DNA from: Hortaea werneckii
Lineage: Eukaryota > Ascomycota > Dothideomycetes > Mycosphaerellales > Teratosphaeriaceae
Direction of reading: 5' to 3'
Length of the DNA stretch: 64,000 bases
NCBI GenBank assembly: GCA_037044905.1
Contig: JBAOKB010000173.1
Span: 124,001-188,000, forward strand
A program made the translations under genes and the position numbers. Numbering within the stretch: the first letter of the stretch is position 1; the number at the start of each line of letters is the position of its first letter. Shown piece by piece: positions 42,686 through 54,104 of the stretch. The notes beneath the pieces are model-generated. The model saw only the letters and a program-made list of their open reading frames with translations, was not told the origin of the DNA and did no database searches.

Positions 42686-43983
42686 ATGCAGTCGCGATAT
42701 GATCACGCCGGTTCCTACTTTGAGAAAGCTGTAAGTGGTCCTTCACCGAGTTCCGCCGGAAATGACTAACATGCGGATCGTTCGTTCTTGAAAGGCAAGT
42801 CTTTCAGGCGAAATGTTTTCGACAAACGTCTGAGGAAATTGCTCGTTTCTCGTTTTTCGAGGCCATGAAAGCTAATTTTTCGTGTGTCTGTGGGCTGTGG
42901 TCGTCAATTTCTGATGGCCGCCATGAGTTGTCTAGCGATGCAGCTAGTAAGCTCAGTCGATTTCTCCCCATTCTCTGTGATTTTTGACTGCTTCTTAGGA
43001 GTGATTTACGAGCACCGGGATTCCGCCAGTGTCACCTTCTCAACCCAGAATGGATCCCCTTTGCACTTGAGCAAGGCTCTAATAGCCGATTTTGGCCGGA
43101 TACCAAAGTTGACTATCAAGCATTCAAAAGTATTTGGAGAGATAAGCTTGACGACAGCGATGCGATTCGCCTGAAAGAGGAAGACATATCTACGTTCTGG
43201 AACAATCTCACTCAAGCGCAGAGTGTTGTCAAAAGCATGTGAAGTAACTAGTGAATATGTTGCTAACATACACCGAGTCCTTCACATCTTAAAGGAGCTT
43301 CATGAGATCTCTTCAAAGAAGACTTTGCACTTTCTTGTTTTTGAAGCGGGTGTTCTTTGTACAATCATCCTTAGTCCACAGTGTGACGAGGGAGTATTGT
43401 CTCAGCACAAAGCTGGACTGCGCATGACGTGCGAAGATCTACAATTCTTTCCTTCTGATAAAGAAGTTACAATGGTCATTAATGCGGCATCATCGGCAAC
43501 AAACATCATCATCCAAGGATGCCTGCAGGCATGGGCTGAGGCAAACAGGCAGCGGTTAAGAAATGATCGGCTGGGCGAGCCGCGGGTTGCTGCAGTGGTA
43601 CATCTCTACACTTTCTACAGGCTCCATAAAGCCGTCGATGTGTCTTCGCCAACCAATTCTGGGATGGGCAGCCGGAAAATGTCAGCAGCTACCAAGAGAT
43701 TGCTGACTTAAAGAGACGTTCACTGCGCAATAAGAACATCTTCAAGACCCTGTTTAACGACCGCAAGCGTCGGATGATCGACGCGCTTCTGCTCGTAATG
43801 GTTCTAGGTCGTACTGTGAAGCAAGGAAGCATGTCCTTAGCACAAGTAATATCTCCGCTTACCAGATTGGACCAGCAATGCCATGTTTTCTTTCTTCTGC
43901 GCAAGTTCGTTGAGTCTATCGACAACGTTATATCGAGAAAGCACCAAAAGGCTGCGGTCAAGCTAGTGCAAGAGATTCATTAG
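42686..43983 (+). pseudogene. Disrupted gene of unknown family, about 400 codons
   Basis: A first exon from the ATG at 42686 to 42729 (MQSRYDHAGSYFEKA) is followed by a plausible 78-bp intron (donor GTAAGT, GACTAAC branch, CTTTCAG acceptor). Coding-like sequence then continues but changes frame. From 42808 to about 42980 it is frame 1, ending in a TGA or in an intron. A strongly protein-like stretch follows (DYQAFKSIWRDKLDDSDAIR) to about 43225, then frame 2 to about 43640 (LQAWAEANRQRL), then frame 1 again to the stop at 43981 (KNIFKTLFNDRKRRMIDALL). Two opposite frameshifts and one nonsense codon are the simplest reading; unrecognised introns or assembly indels are the alternatives. I do not recognise the family. 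It is helical and charged, with no membrane segment. Confidence 0.45.
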
Positions 43984-45139
43984 CCCACATTGGAGAGAAC
44001 CACTCTCTGGCTTCTTGACGCAATCCTCACAAAATGGTCGAAAAGAAGAGCCATCCCATCAGAGCACGCAGAGCTTGAGGGATGTATTGGTTGCTTTTCT
44101 CGATGTACCAGATCGCTAGGCGATTGTAGCATTTAATAGAGTCAAGAACTTGGCAATCAAGAGTGAAACATCACTATCAAGTTTTCTTGGTACCAATGAT
44201 CAGGTGTGCGGAAACACGGCATCGAAGCTTGCATGAACGGCGACGGTACGACCGCATGTCGATGCTGCCACATGTATTGATACCTGTGTGGACACATGAT
44301 CGTGTGAAGCAAAGTCCTGGGGAGCTATTGAAGACCGGAAATGCGCGGAGTTCTGTGTCAATATCATCTGTCTACACGTACAGATCTAACTGCTGAGAAA
44401 GCGACATACGTCGGGCTACAATGAGTCTCGTGGAAACTTGTGCGGTTTTTTGAGCTTATGCACTGTGGTCTGAAATTTTATTATTCTTCTTGCGCTGATT
44501 TGTTCTCTCAAAGGACTTCGAAATCCTGCCATGCGGTGATTGGTGCAAGGTAAACTCTGCCGCACATTGGACTCTGCGTTAGAGCCTTGGAAGGATGATT
44601 GTTGAGGCGGACGCAGGCGAGTTTGCTTGGTAATAAGGAAATGCTGCACAAGAGAGGTGCAAAGTGTCGTCAACTGCGCTACTAGGTAATGACTCTCCGC
44701 TACAAAACCGCCAGGCTGCGACTGAAAGACGGTGCTAGTGCAGACATAGTGTTGCCAAGTACAGGTAGTAGTGTATTATATGTATTATACATATAGTCAA
44801 TCATCCAACATAGTAAAGCTAAGGGGATGACTCTTGAGTCATCGGCCTAAAAGATACGCGAATGGGAGATCTCTGCTACGGCGGCGATAAAGATGGAGTG
44901 AGAGTGACCTGTATATAAAGGGATTGGCCAAAATTCCGCTATTGGATCGTGAATATTTCAACCTGAGCTAACTTAGAACCTGAAATAGTAAGCATACAGC
45001 GTGGAATCTTACGCGATAGACTTGTGGAGAAAGCAAAAGACCTTTATTTAGCTTTGCTAAGCTCTCTCAGTACTTAGCTCAGAACACAGTCGATTACCGG
45101 CCTATTGATCAATGTTCACTACTCTCACAGGATTTAAAT
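43984..45139. other. Intergenic, no supported gene
   Basis: The frames at 44163-44396 (plus) and 44416-44673 (minus) lack motifs. An AT-rich block lies at 44765-44815. The last 150 bp are probably the promoter of the membrane-protein gene. Confidence 0.45.
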
Positions 45140-46086
45140 ATGACAAGTTTCAACGTTACAGACAAGGTATGGAAATTGTTTAGTGCCCTTGACAATGGAT
45201 CGTCTAACTAAGACAGCCCATGAATCTCGGTGGTTTCCACTGGATTCTTCAAGGACTCATCTTTCTAGTGGCCATCGACTCCGTGGTGGAGCTGTGTCTA
45301 ATAAGCAGCACTCTATCTTGGATTTTCGGCCTTAAGGGTTATACTTTTTACATTGGGACAGACGACCAAGATCTCTGGATGGCCGCTTTGCCCACAGAGC
45401 TCGCAACTTTATCCGACTACGGCGACCTTGCCTTTTCTGGCTTGACTTTCGTGATCATCGCTTGTGGTGGAGTTACCTTATGCCGAGTGATTCGTTTTAA
45501 CTGTGGTCGTATCAAACCGGCTACCCTAGGTTTGACAGCAGCGTGGACCTTTTTTTGCCTTCTCGCAGGCCTCCTCGGAACGACCTTGTTTGCGTGGGCA
45601 ATTTATTGCGAGAGGAAGGGCGGCAATGTCTTGGAAATAAGTGTGGTCGAAAGACTTCGCGGAAAGCCATATCCTGGGCGATGGTATTTCGCCGGGTGGA
45701 TCGGAGCACTTCAACTATTGCAAAACATGGGAGAAGAACAACGTCGCTCTTTGCGCTTAATGGAGCTTGTCATTCGAAGTCGAAAGTGGAATTGCCTGGT
45801 CCTAGGCTTTCTTTGCTGTACACTCGTGGCTCTATCGCTCATCTTGCAACAACGACTGTCTCGAGATGAGTGGGCATTAACCTGTGGGAAGAATGACCAC
45901 GATTCCAACGCTAGGCCAGAAGAGAATAACGGAAGCAGTGTGCAGAGGTCGCCAAACACAATCCATGGTTTCTTCCCAGCGGAGGAGCCATGTGCGTACT
46001 CGAACATACGGAGCGAACGGGAACCCAGTTCCCCACCTGCTAGTCCTTCATCTCAAACGCCTCTCCTCGAACGGCACAGCTTTTAG
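45140..46086 (+). CDS. Four-helix membrane protein, 298 aa, two exons
   Basis: Exon 1 (45140-45166) codes MTSFNVTDK. A 50-bp intron (donor GTATGG, branch CTAAC, acceptor GACAG) leads in phase 0 to exon 2 (45217-46086). The protein has four hydrophobic segments, at about residues 18-45, 80-105, 115-140 and 207-228. The loop between helices 1 and 2 is predicted outside; the 70-residue loop between helices 3 and 4 and the Ser/Pro-rich tail (ending TPLLERHSF) are probably cytosolic. The tail has PPASPSSQTP-type sites that could be phosphorylated. I do not recognise a named family; it is a fungal integral membrane protein of unknown role. Confidence 0.65.
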
Positions 46087-47019
46087 AAATTTGGACGCGT
46101 AGTCTCAAAATTCGCGTCGCGACGCTTGCCTTGCTTGGAAGCGGCTCGTGCTTGTGGCTAACACGCGCAAAGTCGCGCTGAATGTCGCTCGAAGTCTTCT
46201 TCTTTCTTTCGACTACCTAGGTAGCTTTTGTTCTTTTCTACTGTTCTATCGAATTCGGTTTAGATTTTGAGCTTCCTTTGGCTGCTAGCCTTAGAGTAAT
46301 CCGAAGTTTTCTTACATGAAGCTCTCAGAGAGACTATACGCGTACTAAGTGTTAAGCACAAGCTCTTCTTTCCGAGCGCTAAAACGCATTCATCCGGCTT
46401 CCGTTAGCTCTTTACCCATAGTTGCTAGAATGCTGAGATCTAATTAGTCGGCGTACAGTGCACAATAATAGATACGTATCAAGTTCTAGATAGCTATGGC
46501 GAGATGTAGCGGCCTCTGCTAGGTGTCCAATTCCTAACAATTACCTGTTTCTGGGAGATGAACATATATCGGCTATATTAAATTTATGCATGTGTGCTTA
46601 GATTCCAATTTGACGCCCGCTTTGCCATAGACGCTGCTGTTTCAACTCCTATCTTAGAGACTCCATCGAACAAGAGGCAACAAGGCGAAAACTAGAGTGG
46701 AAATCTGCAGGTGTTATGGCGCAGTTATCCCCTAACTAAAGCCTTCAAGCGAGATGAAAGTACTAGACGTCAATCAGCACGAAAGAAGCGTAACTGTTGG
46801 TGTATTTCAGCCTCGGAGCTCCTTTTCGCCGCCCAGGGATGCCGCGCCCAGGCTTGCGGTTTGACTGTGCTCCGTCACGCTGCTCGCGGCCGAGCGAAGG
46901 CGGTGTGATGGTAAAAAATGGCGAGAAGCTGCAACTACCTGAGATTGCCGAGTCGCCTCGCACGCTTTGTGTAGGACGCTTTAGCCAAGACATGGGCAGC
47001 TGACCCCGCGCGCGTGAGG

Positions 47020-47077
<58 letters not shown>

Positions 47078-47300
47078 AAGAAGTACAATTAAACATTCAA
47101 ATCTAGGTAAAGACGGTTGAATAGGGACTGCCTTGGCCTCAAAATCTCCAAATAGTACTCTATTGCTATAGTGTACGTCGAAGACTAGAAAGTCTTTAGC
47201 TTCTCGACGCTCCGTGGCCTAACGCCCAAGTCCCTATAAGCGTTCTCAAAGTCGCTCCTGCTCTAGAGGATTGCTATCCTCGAAGGATCTGCTCTCGTTA
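46087..47300. other. Intergenic, with a GC-rich island and microsatellite
   Basis: A GC-rich block at about 46810-46920 stands out from AT-rich flanks and may be a fragment of foreign or repeated DNA. The frame at 46797-47003 is probably compositional. The (GA)n tract at 47024-47075 follows. Confidence 0.45.
47024..47075. repeat. (GA)n microsatellite, about 26 units
   Basis: An uninterrupted GA dinucleotide run flanked by GAGGGAGG on the left and ACAAAG on the right. It lies just beyond the 3' end of the minus-strand gene at 47301-48422. Confidence 0.95.
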
Positions 47301-48422
47301 CTAAAATCCAAAGTATAGGTCATTCCAGGCACATAGGTCCAATAGATATCTAGCTTGTCCCATGCGACCACCTGGTCCCCGCAAAAATGCTCCTACTATT
47401 AAGTCTCCTTCGCTTTGCTCTTCGCTTTGCTCTTTTTTCTTCGCCAAATTCTTGTTCATTACTCCAAGGCATGACGAGATTTTATTGACCAGGCGACTTG
47501 CATCTTCGGCTTTGTCCCAGACACTGATGCATCCGTCATGAAGTACTTCAACTTGCGCCCGTCTCAACTCTGGGTAAGACTCTTCTTTCTTGGGCACATA
47601 TCCTAATATGCTTGTCGGGTTGCAATGGTTTTTAATGCTGTTGTGTATGTTCTTAGCTTTTGTTGAATGATGATCTTGACTGTCAATGAAGCCCTTCAAA
47701 TTGTTAAACACATCTCCTTCATAGCGCTTTCTTAGCTGGTTGTATTTATCTTTCTCTTGACAGCGTCTCCACGCACTATAAACGCTAGAAATCGCACTTG
47801 TGCATGGCATCGGTGTCTTCTTCTTTCGATCTCTAAGAGTATGCTTTTTTCTCTCCCATGTTTCAAGTTCATCAAGAATAACGTTGCTAGCTTCTTTGCT
47901 TAGGACAGGTTGATGCTCTTGATTGTTCGGGTTATCTTTTGTAGGTGTCTTGCGCGAGGCTGACTTGCTAACAGAAGGTGTCACTACTCGATTCCCGAGT
48001 TGATCTTGCTCATTTGAAGCGTATACTTCATTGTGCTCCTCATCACCTGAGAAGTAATCGCTATCGACTTCTTGGTCGCGTAACTCATCTTGTATGTTGA
48101 CTTTTCTCACATAAGGAGGCTCTTCGGTGGCCGGGTAAAATCTTTCAGATCCCCAGTGAGTCTTTTGCTGGCGAAAACCCAAAGATTCGAGGAACGCTTG
48201 CAGCAAGGGTGTTGCCCCTTGATTGTTTTTATCACGATGGCCTGTGTGCAACAACTGCCCCCAGCCTGACTTTTCCTGATGCCAACGATAGCTCTTCAAA
48301 CAAGGATGAGCATCCCATTTCTCTAGAACTTCGCTCTTAAAATACTTTTCCCAATCATCGGTACCTCTACGAGTATGGGAGGGTGGCTCGAAAGCAACCA
48401 TTACGGAGTAACAGTAACTCAT
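47301..48422 (-). CDS. Hypothetical charged protein, 373 aa
   Basis: A single-exon gene with its ATG at 48422 (MSYCYSVMVAFEPP). The first 90 residues are aromatic- and Trp-rich (DDWEKYF, YRWHQEKSGWGQLL) and probably folded. Residues about 115-200 are acidic, then basic, and disordered. The rest is helical and Lys/Glu-rich, with a short EQSEEQSE duplication near residue 340. There is no signal peptide, membrane segment or domain I know. The flanking DNA is AT-rich and contains only remnants, so it may be a lineage-specific gene. Confidence 0.5.
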   Translation of the reverse strand: MSYCYSVMVAFEPPSHTRRGTDDWEKYFKSEVLEKWDAHPCLKSYRWHQEKSGWGQLLHTGHRDKNNQGATPLLQAFLESLGFRQQKTHWGSERFYPATEEPPYVRKVNIQDELRDQEVDSDYFSGDEEHNEVYASNEQDQLGNRVVTPSVSKSASRKTPTKDNPNNQEHQPVLSKEASNVILDELETWERKKHTLRDRKKKTPMPCTSAISSVYSAWRRCQEKDKYNQLRKRYEGDVFNNLKGFIDSQDHHSTKAKNIHNSIKNHCNPTSILGYVPKKEESYPELRRAQVEVLHDGCISVWDKAEDASRLVNKISSCLGVMNKNLAKKKEQSEEQSEGDLIVGAFLRGPGGRMGQARYLLDLCAWNDLYFGF

Positions 48423-49560
48423 GATTCTTGTAACGTTTGCAAATAACAGAAGCGAAGATGGGATAAATCTTCGAGACGGGACACCACAGAAGTATACATA
48501 GAAAATTCGGGTGGGGAGGCTTCCTCCTTACTTAGGCGCTCCTACAAAGCCGGGTTTCGGCCGGTTAGGTAAGACTCTAAACGTTCCATTTACTTCTCAA
48601 CAAGGTGTGACTACTATAGTCGCATCGCCGATGACATCCCAGGAAGATTAAGGAGACATGACAGCCGAATGACCAACTACGGATAACACGATATCTGGTC
48701 GTTGCGAAGGTCATGGGCTTCAAGCGTTCCACATTTCTATGTAGTTAAACACGAGCTTGGCGCATTCGAATATGCCAACTGTGTATTACATTGATCCCAT
48801 CGCAACAGGCTCGAATTTTGAAGTTAGTCTCACGTTCCGCGGGTCTTTTCTCTTCTTTTTCCCCTGGAATGTTGAAGCTTCCTTCCGCCGTACGATAATG
48901 CCCTTAATTGGAGAGAGCTAGCGTATATCCACTGCAAATCGTTCTGGATGTCATCGAAGACGTCGCGTTGCTTCAACTATCAAGAGAGGTGTCTATCCTC
49001 GCTAGGCCTCGCAAAGTTTTGTGTTAGTGGTTCTTGATGGATCAATACTCGGGCGCCGGAGACTGTAGGGCAAGCGACACAGAATCTAATGCCAGGATAG
49101 TAAAATCCCTCAAAATATAGTATCATTGGACTTAAAACTCTAAGTGACCGGAGGGTGTACAAGACGAAGCTTTTTAGGATGCTGTTGTCAAGAGACTATT
49201 CTACGTACATGATAATGCGCGACTATACTATATCCTGCTCTGACCAGGTTGTCGCTGTGGACTATAGCTTCCGACCTTAGATTTATTCAGTTCACTGTTA
49301 CTCTATACCCTTGTTTCCAATCTTCCTTCTCGAACGCGACTCTCCGGAACTATCACATTTAGACATATCCATTGATTTGAGCTGATTGACCATGCACACG
49401 CGAGAAGAGAACATGCGATCAATATCGACCACCCTGTAACACTCTGTAACAGCCTCCGCCAACAGCCACTGACATTTTGGTCGCGGTGAGTCTCAAGGGA
49501 CGACTACCAAGTTGTCTGACCGTGCGAATTGTCCAGCAATTCTTTAACAGCTGGGGTCAA
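48423..49560. other. Intergenic, no supported gene
   Basis: The only frame above 50 codons (48980-49162, minus) has no motif and no neighbours to splice to. Nothing else was seen. Confidence 0.5.
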
Positions 49561-50052
49561 TTAGAGCATCTGGTTTTCCGTCCAGCAACCCAGCATATGT
49601 CTCACCGTCGTAATCGATTGGTAGACGCTGAAAAGGGCGCCATTGGAAAAAAGATTCCACAGGGCCGGGCTCAAATCTATGGTCGCGCCATTGACGAGAG
49701 CGTCTGGCGTTGTTGGATCAGACGTCTGATGGTCGACGCCAACACAACTTGCACACCTATCGATGACCATCGCGTCTTGACTCTTCCCAGTCGTTGGGTT
49801 CTTAACGGTCAGTCGGTCTCCACAATGGCGCGGTTGAGGCTGCGACACGATGTTAGGATTGGCACGCGTTCACATTGCGACGTAAAACTCATCTTCCGGT
49901 GGAGGAAGATCACATCTAAAGACGGCAGTTAAGGGGTCATACACGGACGCCATTTGGGACTCAGGGAGGTAGGTCGCTTTGCCAGACGTATCTGACCGTG
50001 CCAACAGCTGGCTGCCCGTGCAAAATGAGTTTCCCGTCCCTCCAGTCTCGCT
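49561..50052 (-). pseudogene. Broken expansin-like (RlpA-type double-psi beta-barrel) gene
   Basis: The minus strand reads SGKATYLPESQMASVYDP, then an EDEFYVAM segment, an in-frame TGA (49872-49870), and then the family core CGDRLTVKNPTTGKS, AMVIDRCASC and TIDLSPALWNLFSNG, ending at 49561. This is the usual order of small secreted fungal double-psi beta-barrel proteins (GxATYY, CGxxVxVxNxxxGKS, VxDRCxxC, DLSPxAF). The Cys and Asp of the core are kept. A second in-frame stop (TAG at 50055-50053) bounds it upstream, and no signal peptide is readable in frame. A 46-bp intron starting at GTCGCA could remove the TGA, but its donor is weak. Members of this family bind or loosen cell-wall polysaccharide. 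Confidence 0.65.
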
Positions 50053-50315
50053 CTAGGCTGATAGCGGGCTCGTATCCGACGTGTGTACCGTAAAATCATT
50101 CGAAGATACGGCGGCTGTCGAAGAGGAGGCATTAGTGATATTTACCTAATGCAGAATACTCATTGCTTCTTTTTCGACACTGCGATGGAGCCAGCATTCT
50201 ATTACGTGAAGCTAGATGCTCTAGATACTAAAAGGTGAAGATCTCCATAAATCGGTGTTTATACAAGACATCTGTCCCGGGGTGCATCTCCAAAATTCCT
50301 CACTACTCGATTAAA

Positions 50316-50725
50316 ATGGAGAAAGTATCAATTGCAAATTCGCTTGATACAATTATTGGAAAAATAACCTTGCCGACTACAGATTTCAGGATCGTCCACA
50401 AGCTCCAAGAATGCCTTGCGGAGCTTCGCCCTTCGAAACACATGTGTCTACTCGAGCGCGTGTTGTGGAGGAACTTTGCGGAGATCACACAGCAGTATGC
50501 GATAGGTAAGCAATTCTGACGCCAACATGTCTTGTTGTCAAGACTACTAAGTATGTAGGGGATTTACCTTGGCACAGCAGAGCCGAAGGCAACCCCATGC
50601 CATCTTTCAATGAAGGGCTTGTACAATCTCACATTCAAGATCGACGTTGCGTGTTTGATAGCACCGACGAGCTTGTCAATGTATTTGCAGATCTTCAGAA
50701 TTTCCTAGCGCTGGCTAAGTCTTGA
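50316..50725 (+). CDS. Small protein, 118 aa, two exons
   Basis: Exons are 50316-50505 and 50559-50725. The 53-bp intron has donor GTAAGC, a TACTAAG branch and acceptor TGTAG. Splicing joins QQYAIG to DLPWHSR in phase and runs to a TGA; without it the frame stops at once. The product is a soluble-looking, helical, mixed-charge protein with a CLLERVLWRNFAEI segment and a C-terminal ELVNVFADLQNFLALAK helix. I do not recognise the family. The ATG at 50316 is preferred, since the frame opens earlier only through a GTG. Confidence 0.5.
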
Positions 50726-51391
50726 CCTGGGCTTTGGTCTTCTTCCCACACTTTATCAAACTTCTACCTCTCATTAGAAGACGACGACCAATGCCAAGCG
50801 ACAAGCGCATCCCTTGCACTGCTTGACCATTGTTCGTGGAAGGTTAATAATTAGGTCACGCTTCTTGTCGGTCTCATTAATGTTTGTGCCTAATTTTCTG
50901 GGTAATTTGTGTTGCATTCACTTCGAAAGACGTGCAAAGAAAGGTAGCAGAACCAATATCGTAAAATTGAGCAAGAGCTCCAACAGCTAAAGGTCCTTAC
51001 CTATCGAGGTATAAAGCTTCGCTTGGTGTATAGCTTGTTTAGACTTAACGAACTTTTCAAAGCGCCTAAGTCGTTACTTCTTGTGATGGCAAGTTTAGTC
51101 TAGTTAGCGTCATTCATAATCTTGTACTGTTATCTCCTTGATCATAGCGGAATCACATTCGCTATTGCTTTACTGGCCACAACATTCGGTCTAGATAGAA
51201 AGTCCAGGAAGAGCACTAGTCCATGAAGCTGAACGAAGACATTCAATGGCACAAACGGGAAGGACGCGGTAAGGAAATTCGGACAAGAACGGACGATCAG
51301 AAGTGAAAGACGTCGCACGCCTCGTTCTTACGGTCACAGCTATCGAAGAGTTACTTTCTTTCTATTCTTTAAGCACCATCTTTGGAGTCGT
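50726..51391. other. Intergenic, no supported gene
   Basis: AT-rich, with stops in all frames. Nothing was recognised. Confidence 0.5.
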
Positions 51392-52015
51392 TCATCGAGG
51401 GTCGCGCGGCAATAACAAATGTAGAGCCTTCGATGCGCTCGAATCTTGATCGGAGAAATCGATCTTCACTCGATAAGCCTTCTCCCACTGGTCCCAAACA
51501 CGCGCATATCGGCAAATGCGGAATCTTGCCAGCAAACCTTTGCTCAAAGACCTTGGCAGATCGTCATAGCAAATATCCAGGGCGTATTTTTCAATTGTCA
51601 AACTCAAGTCGGAGCATCGTGCACTTAAAATACAGCACGACATCCAAGTATGCAGCATAGAAAGGCTCGACAATGAATTAGCGCAATGTGATTCGCAATC
51701 GCTACGCGGAGGCCGAAGTCGGATGTCAATTCTTCCGACGTTACCCAAATGAAGTTGTTGAAACAGTCGCTCATATTTGTAAGCCTCGGCGCTGCACAGC
51801 GTGCTGGAAACCACCAATCGCACATGAGAGGAAAAGGCGCGAGCCGTCTGTTCATAAAGCTTTCGGCAAGTAAGGAGAAGCCCAAGAGGAACGGAATACC
51901 ACGTCTCTAAGTGGGTATTGGCTCTAAGATGGCAGGTGCGATACCTCTCTGTTGAAATGCAGGCCAACGAAACTATCTCATCCTGAAGTTCCAGTGGAAG
52001 GTCAACTAGCCTCAT
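51392..52015 (-). CDS. F-box-like protein, about 207 aa
   Basis: I place the start at the ATG at 52015 (MRLVDLPLELQDEIVSLACI). The longer frame opens with GTG at 52039 just after a TTGACAG that could be a splice acceptor, so an upstream exon is possible. The N-terminal LVDLPLELQDEIV block is the F-box-type helix found in large fungal families, followed by the usual LLLTCRKLYEQ segment about 40 residues later. The rest is variable and helical. The family typically binds Skp1 in SCF ubiquitin ligases or, in shorter fungal versions, has no known partner. Function here is unknown. Confidence 0.55.
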   Translation of the reverse strand: MRLVDLPLELQDEIVSLACISTERYRTCHLRANTHLETWYSVPLGLLLTCRKLYEQTARAFSSHVRLVVSSTLCSAEAYKYERLFQQLHLGNVGRIDIRLRPPRSDCESHCANSLSSLSMLHTWMSCCILSARCSDLSLTIEKYALDICYDDLPRSLSKGLLARFRICRYARVWDQWEKAYRVKIDFSDQDSSASKALHLLLPRDPR

Positions 52016-52693
52016 TGGCGACCGACCGACAGAATCCACCTGTCAATGTCAAATTCGAGGCCACAGGTCATATTTGGAAGGAGAATGGCGGGCGCAGTAA
52101 ATGTTGAGAGATTTCATAAGCGTGCAACTCGATGAGCTACAATACAAGCTTCTCCAACGTAAAGGCGTTTCTTGCGTATGTCCATTGGCAGCCGTTAGGC
52201 ATGTCCGTCATACCTATCTCGCCCGAGGAAACTGAAGCTAAGACTTAGCAGATCGACTACACATCCAAAGGTAAGCAAATTGAAGCAGCAGTCCCAAAAA
52301 TCTACACAGATATATATGGGACGGCTGGCATTACGCTGCAACAATCTGGCACAGGCTGCCATTTGCTGCACTAAATGGCAAAGAGACAGATTTCACGCGA
52401 CAAAATAGACCAGCGATCTATAAACTCCAGAGAGTCAATCTTGACTTTGACAAGACCGATTGAAGAGCATTTAGAGTTTCATGCAGAGTTATAGCATAGC
52501 CGTGCGCTGTGAATATTGAAACATAGTCTCGTGTCTAAGGGCGCTGCGTAAACACGTCAGCGGGCTCGAATGTTGCTGATTACAACTGTAGGCCCAGAAT
52601 TGGTCATTCTACATCTTACCTGCTGTGTGCTTTTGATCGCTAGCGCATGGACCTTTCCACAAGACCAGTAATCACAGTTCCCTATGTTAGGAG
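52016..52693. other. Intergenic, no supported gene
   Basis: No frame of note. It might hold unrecognised 5' exons of the regulator at 52694; I searched by eye for a CxxCRxxKxKC cluster and did not find one. Confidence 0.45.
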
Positions 52694-53701
52694 ATGACAG
52701 CCCCATTCAAGATGATCTATCTTTTTTTTTTCTTTTCTTTTTTTCTTCGCAGAGAAGCCTTGCCTCCACCCCTCGAACTACATCTTGACGGAGAGAGCGC
52801 CCACTGCGGTGCTGCATTGAGCGCAGCTATGTCCTTCAGTAAAACGCTTTCGACCACTAGCGATGGAACCCGCAGGCACAGAGCGGCGGCAAGAAATGTT
52901 CAAGAAATCTTGAACAGTTTTTGGAAATACTGCTCTCCCGGCTGCCTCTTCGTAGACGTTAGGACATTGGCAAAGTACACGACGTCAGACACCACAAGCT
53001 CAATTTCCATTGTCGACCCGAGACTCCTCGAATGGCCGAAACAGCGAGATCATTTACTGAAACGATCCGTGGTCTTAGTTGTGCTTGCGCTCGGAGAGGT
53101 ATCTACATGGAAAGAATCTTCGGCGCAAGGCTGTCGCAACTGTGTCAGCAACAATAATCAACAAATCGGACTTTCCGACCACTCGGTTGCTGGAATTCCC
53201 GGGATGAATTTCTTTCGGGAAGCCATGTTGCCTCTCTCCGCAGGCGGTCAATTTAATCGCCTATTGCTTGCGCAAGTTTCCTTGCTTGCTAGCATGTATA
53301 TGGCCAAGATAGAGCAGAACAAAGTGCGCTCCAAATGGCTAGGACTAGCCGTCGAAGCACTCTTGCCGTTGTTAAACGGGTACGGGCTTTTAAGTGGCAA
53401 ACGTGGATGGGATGTCGAAGACGTCGACGAAATTCACAATTTGGAGCTTCGCGGAACTCTCCAATTCCAGCTGAAAGCCAGAATTATCCTGACCGCTTGG
53501 TGTTGTCTAAAATTTGAAAAATCAATCGCGGTACCCTATGTAGAGACGAAGAGTTTGTTATCGGTCGAGCACAGGATATTCGTCCCATGGAATCCTTTCA
53601 CTGATCAGGACCGTATGCTGTATGATAGGATCTTCGGCGTCTGTGCTGACAGCGAGTTCACGCTGTTTTTGACTTTGCTTGCGGGAGTAGGGGAAGACTA
53701 G
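52694..53701 (+). CDS. Fungal Zn2Cys6-type regulator, middle region only, 335 aa or less
   Basis: The sequence from about residue 85 reads as the middle homology region of fungal-specific transcription factors, with RSVVLVVLALGEV, a Lys/Glu linker, IPGMNFFREAMLPL, and then LLLAQVSLLASMYM. The frame opens at an ATG at 52694 that is followed by a T-rich tract and TTCGCAG (acceptor at 52752). The first 20 codons are therefore probably intron, and the true exon begins at 52753. No Zn2Cys6 DNA-binding cluster is visible upstream, and the protein stops early (LLAGVGED) compared with a usual 600-800 aa. It is either a truncated relic or a multi-exon gene whose first exon I missed. It is near the P450 and could once have regulated it. 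Confidence 0.6.
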   Translation: MTAPFKMIYLFFFFSFFLRREALPPPLELHLDGESAHCGAALSAAMSFSKTLSTTSDGTRRHRAAARNVQEILNSFWKYCSPGCLFVDVRTLAKYTTSDTTSSISIVDPRLLEWPKQRDHLLKRSVVLVVLALGEVSTWKESSAQGCRNCVSNNNQQIGLSDHSVAGIPGMNFFREAMLPLSAGGQFNRLLLAQVSLLASMYMAKIEQNKVRSKWLGLAVEALLPLLNGYGLLSGKRGWDVEDVDEIHNLELRGTLQFQLKARIILTAWCCLKFEKSIAVPYVETKSLLSVEHRIFVPWNPFTDQDRMLYDRIFGVCADSEFTLFLTLLAGVGED

Positions 53702-54063
53702 CCATTTGGGCCTTTTCAAGGGCAAAGAGAAGTTGAAGAGCAGCGAGCTTGTCCCAATCGTGGCCTGCGGTATTAATCGCGAAAGTATCTTGACAAGTAC
53801 AACAGGCAATTAGTACAAGCTGGTAGCATCATTTTGCGCCCCGAGTGAAAGGTATAGCAGCACGATGACTTCTGAGAAGTTCGCCTTGTGGCCCGCTCTT
53901 AATCAACGGGATCGCAGGCAAGTGAAAATCGCGACAATTTAGAAGAGGCACATGTTGCGTTGTTGCAGAAATGTCCATACGAGCCGCCCACCCCCCGCAC
54001 AATCCATCTTGGAAAATTAAAGACATGACATTGAGGCTAGCTAGAATGTGTAACAAAATTGAA

Positions 54064-54098
54064 TAGTAATACTATTTCTAAAGTAATACTATTTCTAA
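54064..54098. repeat. 17-bp direct duplication
   Basis: Two adjacent copies of AGTAATACTATTTCTAA, six bases before the ATG of the small frame at 54105. Confidence 0.85.
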
Positions 54099-54104
54099 GC
54101 GCTA

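Noticed and set aside
46797..47003. Frame through the GC-rich island at 46.8 kb
   Set aside because: It opens without an ATG, has no motif, and both strands are open because of composition.
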